Positions 12,721 through 20,600 of a stretch of 64,000 nucleotides of DNA are shown here, in pieces (the stretch's first letter is position 1; every line of letters starts with the position of its first letter). The stretch is from NCBI RefSeq assembly GCF_030209475.1, contig NZ_JARVRW010000011.1, positions 1-64,000 of the forward strand. The letters are read 5' to 3'. The notes beneath the pieces were generated by a model. It ran no database searches, was not told the origin of the DNA, and saw only the letters and a program-made list of their open reading frames with translations. Origin of the DNA: Microbacterium sp. lyk4-40-TSB-66 (GTDB taxonomy: Bacteria; Actinomycetota; Actinomycetes; Actinomycetales; Microbacteriaceae). The position numbers were made by a program, and so were the translations under genes.

Positions 12721-13335
12721 ATGGCCCGGATCGGTGGACGCAGCCTGTGGCTGGCATGGCCGGCCGGGCTTTTCTGCGTGGCGGCGGTCGTGGGGTTGGG
12801 CGTGCTCGCGGCCCCCGGGGTGCCGGTGACCGTCGCGTTCGTCGGCGACACTCTCCGCGCGGCCACCGGGGCGCCCGCGTCGGAGGAGGCCGAGCCCGTC
12901 GCGCCCGCGACCGACTGCCGGCACCTGTACTCGCAGCCGATGTGGTCATCGCTGGTGTGGTCGCCGGAGGCACTGCTGTCGCAGCGCCGTACGCCGCCGT
13001 CGTCGACCGTGGAAGCGGTCGCCGCGGCGGGGTCCACGACGGTCGTCACGTGCCACTGGAGGGGTGTCGCCGGCCGTTTCCTCGAGACGACGGTGTCGAC
13101 CGTGTCGGCGGAGGGTGCCGCCGCCGCGGCCGCGACGCTGACCGCCCAGGGGTTCGCGTGCGAGACGGCGCCCGATCGGACCCGAACCGACGTGACGCAC
13201 TGCGAACGCACGTCGGGCGACCTGAGCGAGGTGCACGACCTGCGGGGCGACCGGTGGGTGTCGTCGACCCTCAGTGGATGGGAGCCCCTCGGCTACGCCG
13301 AGACCGTGGCATCCCATGCCTTCTTCGGCGAGTGA
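12721..13335 (+). CDS. Membrane-anchored/exported protein of unknown function, paralogue of the next gene
   Basis: The function is not recognised. The 204-residue protein has a hydrophobic segment at residues 12-34 (WPAGLFCVAAVVGLGVLAAP), which reads as a signal anchor, and then an extracytoplasmic domain with four cysteines in the contexts DCRHLY, TCHWRG, FACETA and HCERTS, probably two disulfides. The ATG at 12721 is chosen because GAGGAGGAA precedes it by a few bases. From about residue 115 onward it aligns by eye with the convergent lipoprotein at 13348-13935 (TC-W-R, TT-S, TLTAQGFAC, CE-T, SGWEPLGYAETVASHAFFG against LAPTGYTASIIASIFG). The two genes look like a duplicated, inverted pair. 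Confidence 0.75.
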   Translation: MARIGGRSLWLAWPAGLFCVAAVVGLGVLAAPGVPVTVAFVGDTLRAATGAPASEEAEPVAPATDCRHLYSQPMWSSLVWSPEALLSQRRTPPSSTVEAVAAAGSTTVVTCHWRGVAGRFLETTVSTVSAEGAAAAAATLTAQGFACETAPDRTRTDVTHCERTSGDLSEVHDLRGDRWVSSTLSGWEPLGYAETVASHAFFGE

Positions 13336-13347
13336 CGACGCGTCGCG

Positions 13348-13935
13348 TCATCCGAAGATCGAGGCGATGATGCTCGCGGTGTATCCCGTGGGGGCCAGGT
13401 TCGAGTACTGGGTGTCGATGAGCACGTCGTCGCGCCAGTAGAGCGTCCGCCCGTCGTTGACCGGGTAGGTGGCGTTGACCCACGTCTTCTCGCAGCGGGT
13501 ACCGGCGTCGGGGGTGTAGCAACTGAACCCCTGCGTGGCGACCAGGTCGTTGAGCATGTCGAGCGTGGGCCCGCGGTCCATGCGGGAGATCGTGGTGGAG
13601 AGCCCCGTCGTGTCGGCGGCGGGATCGCGCCAGATGCACGTGATCGAGCCGTCGGGCTGCACCCCGGAGGGACCCAGCGACGGATCGTTCAGCGGAATGG
13701 TGCCGAGCTGGGCGAGGACGTCGGCCGACAGCATGGCCTTGCAGTCGGCGGGGAGCCGCACCTCGGTGGGCGCCCGCGAGAACGTCGGGATGTTCGAGGG
13801 GGTGGGAGAGGTCGAGACGGATGACGAAGGGGCGGGAGCCGCTTCCTCGGCGGCGGGTGCGCAGGCGGTCAGAGCGAGCAGGACGGCACCCACGAGCGCC
13901 GCGGAAACGGCCGGGCGGAGCGGGTGAGGCGACAT
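13348..13935 (-). CDS. Secreted lipoprotein of unknown function
   Basis: The function is not recognised. The 195-residue protein starts with a type II signal peptide ending in the lipobox LLALTAC, so Cys25 would be lipidated and the protein held on the outer face of the membrane. A Pro/Ser/Thr linker (APAPSSSVSTSPTPSN) follows, then a domain with DCKAML, TCIWRD, GFSCYTP and RCEKTW, where four cysteines match those of the neighbouring 12721-13335 protein. Its stop is 12 bases from that gene's stop, so the genes converge. The ATG at 13935 gives a complete signal peptide. Confidence 0.8.
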   Translation of the reverse strand: MSPHPLRPAVSAALVGAVLLALTACAPAAEEAAPAPSSSVSTSPTPSNIPTFSRAPTEVRLPADCKAMLSADVLAQLGTIPLNDPSLGPSGVQPDGSITCIWRDPAADTTGLSTTISRMDRGPTLDMLNDLVATQGFSCYTPDAGTRCEKTWVNATYPVNDGRTLYWRDDVLIDTQYSNLAPTGYTASIIASIFG

Positions 13936-14053
13936 GGGAACACCCTAAGCCGAGGTTCCGACACGGTCGAGACGCATTCCGTCGGCACGCCTACGCGGCG
14001 CGCCGCCCGCGGCGGGTTAGCCTGACGCCGCAATCACCGCGTGAGGAGACCCC

Positions 14054-15157
14054 ATGAGCGACAACACGTCGGGCAGCGACCGCGTCGCTGCACGGACGGA
14101 TTCGTACGGCGACCCCGTCGTCGAACCCACGGACGACGCGCACGACGTCGTCGGGCGGGCCCACGAGGGTCTCGCCGACGCCGAGGCCGCCCGTCGCGAC
14201 GCCGTCGAGCCCCAGGCGGCGGAGGCCGCCTGGCGCGAGCGGGAACAGCACGAGCGCGACGACGCCGCGGCGGTCTCCGATCGCCGCGACCACACGGCGC
14301 CGGTCGTTCATGACGCCTCGCCCGTCGAACCGCAGGCGGCGCCGGCCGCCGCTCCCGCGTCGTCGTCGGTCGACCTCGACGACGAAGACGCCCGCTGGGC
14401 CGCCTACGCCGCGTCCGCCGAGCCGGAACGCGGCACCTCGTCGCACACGCGCCCCGACGAATCGCGGACCACGGTCTCGCCGGTGGCCGAGACGGCGGTC
14501 GTGGCCGGCACGGGTGCAACCGTCGCCGGTGCCGGCACCGCCGCGGCGACCCCCGCGTCCGAGGAGCCCACCCGCGCGTTCGGCACACCGCAGCCCATCT
14601 TCGTGCAGGCCCCCGAGGCTCCGCGGCCGCGCGGCAACCGCGGCGCCGCCGGTGCGATCGGCCTGCTCGCGGCCCTCGCTTTCGCCGTGCTGTACCTGGC
14701 CGCCACCCTCGGCCTGCGCCTGCTCACCGACGGCCTGCAGGTCGCCGAGCTCGGTTCCGCGGCCCTGTCGGCGCTCACCACGTGGGGCCTGTGGGTGCCG
14801 ACCGTGGCGTTCTTCTTCGGCTTCTGGTTCCTGGGTGCCTTGATCAACCGCGGACGCTGGGGCCACTGGGTGGTGTGGGGCCTCGTCGTGGGTGTCGTCG
14901 CGTGGGCCGGGCACCTGCTCGGGGTGCTCATCGCCGCGCCGTTCTGGATGATCACCGGGCGCGAGTCCGCCGACCTGCTGCTGAACAACGTGCTCGCCCC
15001 GCTGGCCATCGTGGCCTTCGTGCTGGGCCGCGAGCTCACCATCTGGTTCGGCGCGTGGGTGGCCGCGCGCGGTCGCCGCGTGACCGAGCTCAACGCCGAG
15101 GCGCAGCGCGAGTACGAGCGCACGCTCGAGGCCGGCCCGCAGCTGTCGCAGCGCTGA
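14054..15157 (+). CDS. Multi-pass membrane protein with long disordered N-terminus
   Basis: The function is not recognised. In this 367-residue protein, residues 1 to about 195 are low-complexity and rich in Asp, Ala, Pro and Arg, predicted disordered and cytoplasmic. Four hydrophobic segments follow (roughly residues 198-220, 237-260, 272-294 and 312-338) and a charged tail ends the protein. The ATG at 14054 follows GAGGAGACCCC, a good ribosome site. A TAGCCT box at 14018-14023 may be the -10 of its promoter. Ten bases separate it from the next small membrane protein, which suggests a two-gene unit. Confidence 0.75.
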   Translation: MSDNTSGSDRVAARTDSYGDPVVEPTDDAHDVVGRAHEGLADAEAARRDAVEPQAAEAAWREREQHERDDAAAVSDRRDHTAPVVHDASPVEPQAAPAAAPASSSVDLDDEDARWAAYAASAEPERGTSSHTRPDESRTTVSPVAETAVVAGTGATVAGAGTAAATPASEEPTRAFGTPQPIFVQAPEAPRPRGNRGAAGAIGLLAALAFAVLYLAATLGLRLLTDGLQVAELGSAALSALTTWGLWVPTVAFFFGFWFLGALINRGRWGHWVVWGLVVGVVAWAGHLLGVLIAAPFWMITGRESADLLLNNVLAPLAIVAFVLGRELTIWFGAWVAARGRRVTELNAEAQREYERTLEAGPQLSQR

Positions 15158-15167
15158 AACGGATGCC

Positions 15168-15668
15168 ATGACGAATGAGCCGCGACCGGCGGGGGTCACC
15201 CCGCCGGTCGCGGTCGTTTTCGCCTCCGTCGTCTTCATCGCCCTGTCCATCGCCTCGCTGGGGGTGGTGAGCCTCGTCCTGAACGCCGACGTCATCCCGG
15301 TGCGCGGCCTCGGCGCGGTGCCGGGCGTCATCGGGCAGGTGGCCGCCCTCGGCTCCTTCGCGGGGGTCCTCTTCTGGGGCCTGCGGGCCGTCCCGCCGAG
15401 CTTCCTCACCGCCGTCCCGTGCGCGATCGCGGCGTACGTCGGCGAGATCGTCGGCGTCGTGATCGGCGCCCTCGTCAGCGGCGCCGATCCGGCGCGCGGT
15501 CTCGCGGCGGCGGGCAGCGTCGCCCTGGGCTTCGCGGGTCCCGTCGTCGCGGCGGTGGGTCTGGCGGCGGCGCTGTTCGGGGTCCTCCTCGCACGTACGC
15601 GGACGAGCGGACCGCGGTGGAAGTGGGAGGACGACGACGACGCACCCGGAGGGACGGCATCCGGATGA
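15168..15668 (+). CDS. Small four-helix membrane protein
   Basis: The function is not recognised. This 166-residue protein has four hydrophobic segments (about residues 12-36, 50-70, 80-104 and 112-136) and a short, strongly charged C-terminal tail ending in acidic residues (WEDDDDAPGG). It starts with ATG ten bases after the preceding membrane protein without a strong ribosome site, so it is probably translationally linked to it. Confidence 0.7.
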   Translation: MTNEPRPAGVTPPVAVVFASVVFIALSIASLGVVSLVLNADVIPVRGLGAVPGVIGQVAALGSFAGVLFWGLRAVPPSFLTAVPCAIAAYVGEIVGVVIGALVSGADPARGLAAAGSVALGFAGPVVAAVGLAAALFGVLLARTRTSGPRWKWEDDDDAPGGTASG

Positions 15669-15724
15669 CGCCGGACCTGACGCGCGGGGACCGTGGGGTC
15701 CGCGAGTTCCCGGGCGTGTCGGGC

Positions 15725-15730
15725 TAGCGT
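15725..15730 (+). promoter_or_regulatory. Candidate -10 box (TAGCGT) before the 15737 gene
   Basis: TAGCGT ends six bases before the GTG at 15737. Transcription would begin at or near the start codon, although TAGGAG between them could also act as a short ribosome site. Confidence 0.4.
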
Positions 15731-15736
15731 AGGAGC

Positions 15737-16399
15737 GTGGAGCGGTCGCTCGAGAGCCAGGTCGGTCAGGCGGTGGACGCCTGGCTGCGTTGGCTGCCCC
15801 GGTGGGAGCCGGCGAACCACCGCGGGCGCGTCGCCCCGTGTCGCCGCTGTTTCGGCTCGCCGGTGCTCTCAGCCGCCGGATTGGGCTCCGACGTCCCGCA
15901 CGGCGTGCAGCACGGGCTCTCCACCCGCGTGAAGGGGATCGTCGACCACGCCGTCGCCGATTACACCGCCCGCAATCTCCCCATGCTCCAGGCCGAGCTC
16001 GACCAGCAGTCCGAGCGCAACCGGCGGCGTTCCTACCGCCCGTCCGAGGGTCTCGAACCCGAATTCGAGGGGATGCCGCTCGATCCCGATCCCGAGCCGG
16101 GGTCGCCGTTCCTGTTCACCCTGACCGGGCTGGCCGCCGAAGAGGACGCCGAGCTCCCGGCCCTTCCCCCGCTCTCGGATGCCGCCAAGGCGGCGCTCCG
16201 CCAGGAGGTCGGGCTGGCCGACGACTACGCGAACATGATCGGTCGCGAGGTCTGCTCGATCCTGCTCCACCACCGCCTGCGCATCCAGGCCGCGGTCGCC
16301 GAATACGTGGAGCCGCAGATCGCGGCGCTCCTCGACGACCTCACCCGTTCGCTGGACGCGCCCTTCGATCCGCGGGAGTCCGAGCCCCCGGCAACCTGA
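15737..16399 (+). CDS. Conserved-looking hypothetical protein upstream of the kinase operon
   Basis: The function is not recognised. The 220-residue soluble, mostly helical protein has an N-terminal CRRCFG pair and an aromatic/Arg-rich start (WLRWLPRWEP). The middle carries an acidic, Pro-rich stretch (PEFEGMPLDPDPEPGS), and the C-terminal part looks amphipathic-helical (ALRQEVGLADDYANMIGREVCSILLHHRLRIQ). No signal peptide or membrane segment is seen. The start is GTG at 15737. It ends 100 bases before the kinase gene and may belong to the same regulatory unit, but the gap and a possible promoter (TAGCAT at 16442) make this uncertain. Confidence 0.7.
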   Translation: MERSLESQVGQAVDAWLRWLPRWEPANHRGRVAPCRRCFGSPVLSAAGLGSDVPHGVQHGLSTRVKGIVDHAVADYTARNLPMLQAELDQQSERNRRRSYRPSEGLEPEFEGMPLDPDPEPGSPFLFTLTGLAAEEDAELPALPPLSDAAKAALRQEVGLADDYANMIGREVCSILLHHRLRIQAAVAEYVEPQIAALLDDLTRSLDAPFDPRESEPPAT

Positions 16400-16499
16400 G
16401 CCGGCTGTGCACAGACGGCCGGTGCGATCAGGCTGTTTTGTTAGCATCGACGGGTCGTCCGCCGGTGGTGTCGCGGATGCGATGTCCGGAGGGAGCCCG

Positions 16500-17636
16500 A
16501 TGCCGCAGCGGCTCCCGTCGTCGCCGCCGATCCTGCCCGGGCTCGCGTACATCCGTCCCCTCGGCTCGGGTGGCTTCGCCGACGTCTTCCTCTACGGGCA
16601 GGACATGCCCCGCCGCGACGTGGCCGTGAAGGTCCTGCCCAGCGACGTGCGGGACGCCGATCTGCTGCGCATGTTCAACGCCGAGGCCGACGTGCTGGCC
16701 CACCTGTCGGCGCACCCGTCGATCGTCACCGTGTACCAGGCGGGGATCTCGGCCGACGGCCGGCCCTACATCGTCATGGAGTACTGCCCGGGCTCGCTCG
16801 CCCAGCGTTTCCGGGTGGAGCGGATGCCGCTGGCGGAGGTGCTGTCGATCGGTGTGCGAATGGCGGGGGCGCTCGAATCGGCGCACCACGCGGGCCTCAT
16901 CCATCGCGACGTCAAGCCCAGCAACATCCTCGTCACCACCTTCGGCGCCCCCGTGCTCGCCGACTTCGGCATCTCCTCGTCTCTGGTGCGGCAGGGGGCC
17001 GACGAGATGCTGGCCATGTCGGTGCCGTGGAGCGCCCCCGAGGTCGTCGCCGAACAGACTGCGGGAACCGTCGCGAGCGAGGTGTGGAGCCTCGGGGCGA
17101 CCGTGTACTCCCTGTTGGCCGGACACAGCCCGTTCGAACGCCGCGAGAAGGGCCAGAACTCCCGGGAGCAGCTGCGCCGCCGCATCGCGCGGGGGTCGTA
17201 CACCGACGTCGCCCGCACCGACGTTCCGGCGGCCCTGCAACGGGTGCTCGCGCGGTCGATGTCGCGCAACCCGTCCGATCGACACGCGAGCGCCCGCGAG
17301 TTCGGCGAGGCGTTGCAGACGGTGCAGGCCGAGATGGGCCTGCCCGCGACGCCTCTCGAGGTCCCCGCCGCCGAGTGGGCGCCGGCCGCCCGAGCGGTCG
17401 ATTTCGCCGACGGAACGCTGAGGGGACCGACGCGCTCGCACATCGAGCGCGAGGGCCCGCGCAAACACCGCGCCTCGTCGGGCGTCGCCGGGTACGCCCG
17501 CGACGAAGACACCGACATCGCCTCACCCGCGTCGAGGACGTTCCACCCGTTGCCCTGGATGCTCGCGGCGGCCACGGCCGTGACGGCGGGCGCCGTCGTC
17601 GTGGCGGCCCTCCACGCCACGGGCGTGCTCCGATGA
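16500..17636 (+). CDS. Serine/threonine protein kinase (PknB-like) with C-terminal membrane anchor
   Basis: This is a 378-residue eukaryotic-type protein kinase. The Gly-rich loop is GSGGFADVF (22-30), the catalytic Lys is K44 with E62 as likely salt-bridge partner, the HRDVKPSN loop has D137, and DFG has D155, then APE at 179-181. Residues about 280-350 are a low-complexity juxtamembrane region. One hydrophobic segment (352-373) ends only a few residues before the stop, so no PASTA or other extracellular sensor exists. The activation segment (156-178) contains Ser but no Thr, which is unusual for PknB-type autophosphorylation. The ATG at 16500 is chosen for its GGAGGG site six bases upstream. 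The stop overlaps the next start (ATGA). Confidence 0.95.
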   Translation: MPQRLPSSPPILPGLAYIRPLGSGGFADVFLYGQDMPRRDVAVKVLPSDVRDADLLRMFNAEADVLAHLSAHPSIVTVYQAGISADGRPYIVMEYCPGSLAQRFRVERMPLAEVLSIGVRMAGALESAHHAGLIHRDVKPSNILVTTFGAPVLADFGISSSLVRQGADEMLAMSVPWSAPEVVAEQTAGTVASEVWSLGATVYSLLAGHSPFERREKGQNSREQLRRRIARGSYTDVARTDVPAALQRVLARSMSRNPSDRHASAREFGEALQTVQAEMGLPATPLEVPAAEWAPAARAVDFADGTLRGPTRSHIEREGPRKHRASSGVAGYARDEDTDIASPASRTFHPLPWMLAAATAVTAGAVVVAALHATGVLR

Positions 17637-20600
17637 AGCGCAGCACCGTCGCGGGCGTGGCCGCCGCCGTGGTGTCGGCGGCGCTGGTGGTGACGGCTAG
17701 TGTCGTGTGGCCCGGGCTCGACGCGCAGCAGACGCCCGAGGTCGACACGTCGGTTTGGGCGCTGCAGACCGGCGACGGCCAACGCTACGCCCGGGTGAAC
17801 ACCGCCGTCGGCGAGCTCGACACCGTGCGAACGGCGGGCAATCCCAGTCAGGTGGCGCAGTCCGGTGACGGCGCGTACCTCTTCACCGACAGCTACAGCA
17901 AGCTCACGCGCATCGATGAGGCGCTGCCCGTCGACCTGCAGGAAGAGCAGCTGCAGGCCGCACCCGACACACCCCCGGGAACCACCTCCGTCGTCACGGC
18001 GGGCGACTACGTCGTCTATCGCACCGATGCCGGGGCGCTCTTCGCCGGGCGCCTGAGCCGCGCCGGCCAGGCGGCCGTCGAGCTCGACCCCTTCGGCGCC
18101 GAAGGCGACGACGACGCGACGGCCTACGCGGCCGATGCCGTCGCCCTCGACGACCGGGGGATGCTGTTCGCCTACTCGTCGGCCGATTCGTCCGTCCTGC
18201 GGTACGACATCGAGTCGGACGAGGTCAGGGGCCGCGACGACCTCGAAGCCGATGTCGCGTCGCCGGTCATCTCGGCGGCGGGCGACACCTGGGTGCTCGT
18301 CGACGCCGAGGCCGGTCGCGTGTGGATCCGGGGCGGCGATCCCGTCGACATCGAGACCGGTGACCAGGTCGTGGTGGGCGATGCCGATGCCGGTGCCCGC
18401 GCCGTCTACGTGGCCGACGATCAGTCGCTGTGGACCATCCCCACCGACGGCTCCGCGCCGCGACGCGAGATGGGCGGTGGCGGCAACGTGCTGGGGCAAC
18501 CCGCGCGACCGGTCTGGCATCAGGGGATCGCCTACGCCGCGTGGCTCCTCCCGGGCGAAGCGCGCGGCACGTTGTGGCGCTCCGACCAGGGCGAGACCGA
18601 TCTCGACTACGGCGGGGCCACGATGCCCGACCAGCGCCGACCGGTCTTCGTCGCCACCGCGCACGCCGTCATCCTGAACGAGACGCGCACGGGGTGGGTG
18701 TGGACGGTGCCCGACGGCTCGCTCGTCCCCTCGAGCCAGAACTGGTCTCTCGACGATCGGACCGAACAGACCGCGGTGCAGAGCGAGGAGCAGCTCAGCG
18801 TGGTGCTCGACCCGAAGCCCCCGATCGCAGAGCCCGATGCGTTCGGCGTGCGTCCGGGGCGCCTCGTCACGCTCCCCGTCCTGTTGAACGACCACGACCC
18901 CAACGAAGACGTGCTGAGCATCGTGGGTGAGAGCGTGACGGGACTGGACCCCGGCTTCGGGTCGCTGTCGTTGACCGACTCCGGGCAGCGGCTCGCGGTG
19001 CGGGTCTCACCGACGGCCGTGGGCAGCGCGACCTTCGCCTACGCGGTGACCGACGGCACCGCAGCGGACGGGCTCACGTCCAAGCCGACCACGGTCACCC
19101 TCACCGTGGCACCCGACGACGGCAACGCGGCGCCGGTGTGGTGCGGTGTCACAGCCTGCCTGCAGCCCTGGCCCACCCCCGAGGTCGCCCGCGGGGGCAC
19201 CGTCACCGTTCCGGTCCTCTCCGGCTGGATCGACCCCGACGGCGACCCGCTCCTGCTCCTCTCGGTCGAGAACCGCGGCGGCATCGGCACCGTCGCCGCC
19301 ACTCCCGGCGGCGACATCGTGTACCAGCACGCCGATGACGGATCCGGCGGCGAACAGAACGTCGAACTCGACGTCACCGTCGCCGACACCCGTGGGGCCA
19401 CGACGACGAAGCCGCTGCTCGTGCGCGTCACCCCCGACCCCGCACTCTCCGTGCAGTCCTTCGCCGTCGTCGACACCGTCGATTCCTCGATCTCGATCGA
19501 CGTGGGCCCGCACGTCACCGGCACGGCCGGCGACATCTCGCTGGCCTCCGTCCGCGTCGTCGACGGCGCGGCGGCGACCGCCACGGTCATCGGCGGCAGC
19601 ACCGACTTCGAACTCACCGCGGCGCAGCCCGGCGTCTACCGTGTCGACTTCACCGTCAACGGGGGAGGTCGCGACGCGAACGGGACCGCGCGGATCACCC
19701 TGCTCCCCGCCGATGCCCCGGCGCAGTTGTCGACCTCTCCCGTGGTGGCCTTCGTCCGGCCGCAAGAGGATGCGACCCTTGATGTCTTCCGTGCCGTCTC
19801 GAATCCGACGGCACGCGTGTTGCTGCTGAGCGATGTCGACGCCGATGCCGAAGAGGGGGCGTCGCTCACCGTCGACACGGTCGGCCAGAACGACCTCCGT
19901 GTGTCGGGGAGCACGGCCGACGGCGCAGCCGGCCTCCTCGGCACGGTGGGCTACACCGTCAGCGACGGCACCGACGACGAGGGTTCGCAGGTCACGGGGG
20001 AGGCGACGGTCTACCTGCTGCCGCCGGCGCCCGAGATCGCGCCCATCGCCGTCGACGACACCGTGACCGTCCGCGCGGGCGCGCAGATCGACATCCCCGT
20101 CCTCGACAACGACATCTCGCCCGCCGGCGGGCGTCCCACCCTCGACCCCTCGAGCGTCCGGGCCACTCCCGCCGCCGACGGCCTCGCGTTCGCATCCGGG
20201 GGTCTGCTCCGTTACCTCGCACCCACGACCCCGGGTGCCTACGAGGTGGCGTACCGCGTCTCGACGACCGGAACGCCGTCTCTGTGGGACGAGGCGACGG
20301 TGCGCATCACCGTCCTCGGCGACGAGTCGAACCGCGCGCCGCTCCCGGGCACGCTCGAGGGGCGCGTGCTCAGCGGGGGGACGACCTCCATCGACTTCGA
20401 CGCCTTCGCCGTCGACCCCGACGGCGACTCCGTGACGCTCGACCGCATCGTGACACAACCCGAACGAGGGACGGCGTCCGTGTCGCCCGACGGGGAGTCG
20501 ATCCTGTACTCCTCGCTCCCCGGAGACCGCGGCCAGGTGTCGCTGCGCTACCGCGTGTCCGATTCGGCGGGCGCCACCGGAGAGGGCACCGTCCGCATCG

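Noticed and set aside
13323..13357. Bidirectional terminator between the converging paralogues
   Set aside because: The CTTCGG/CCGAAG and TGACG/CGTCA arms form only interrupted 5-6 pair stems overlapping both coding ends; too weak to annotate.
16407..16499. Upstream GTG/ATG starts for the kinase
   Set aside because: They lack a ribosome site; ATG 16500 has GGAGGG with six-base spacing and the kinase domain needs no extension.
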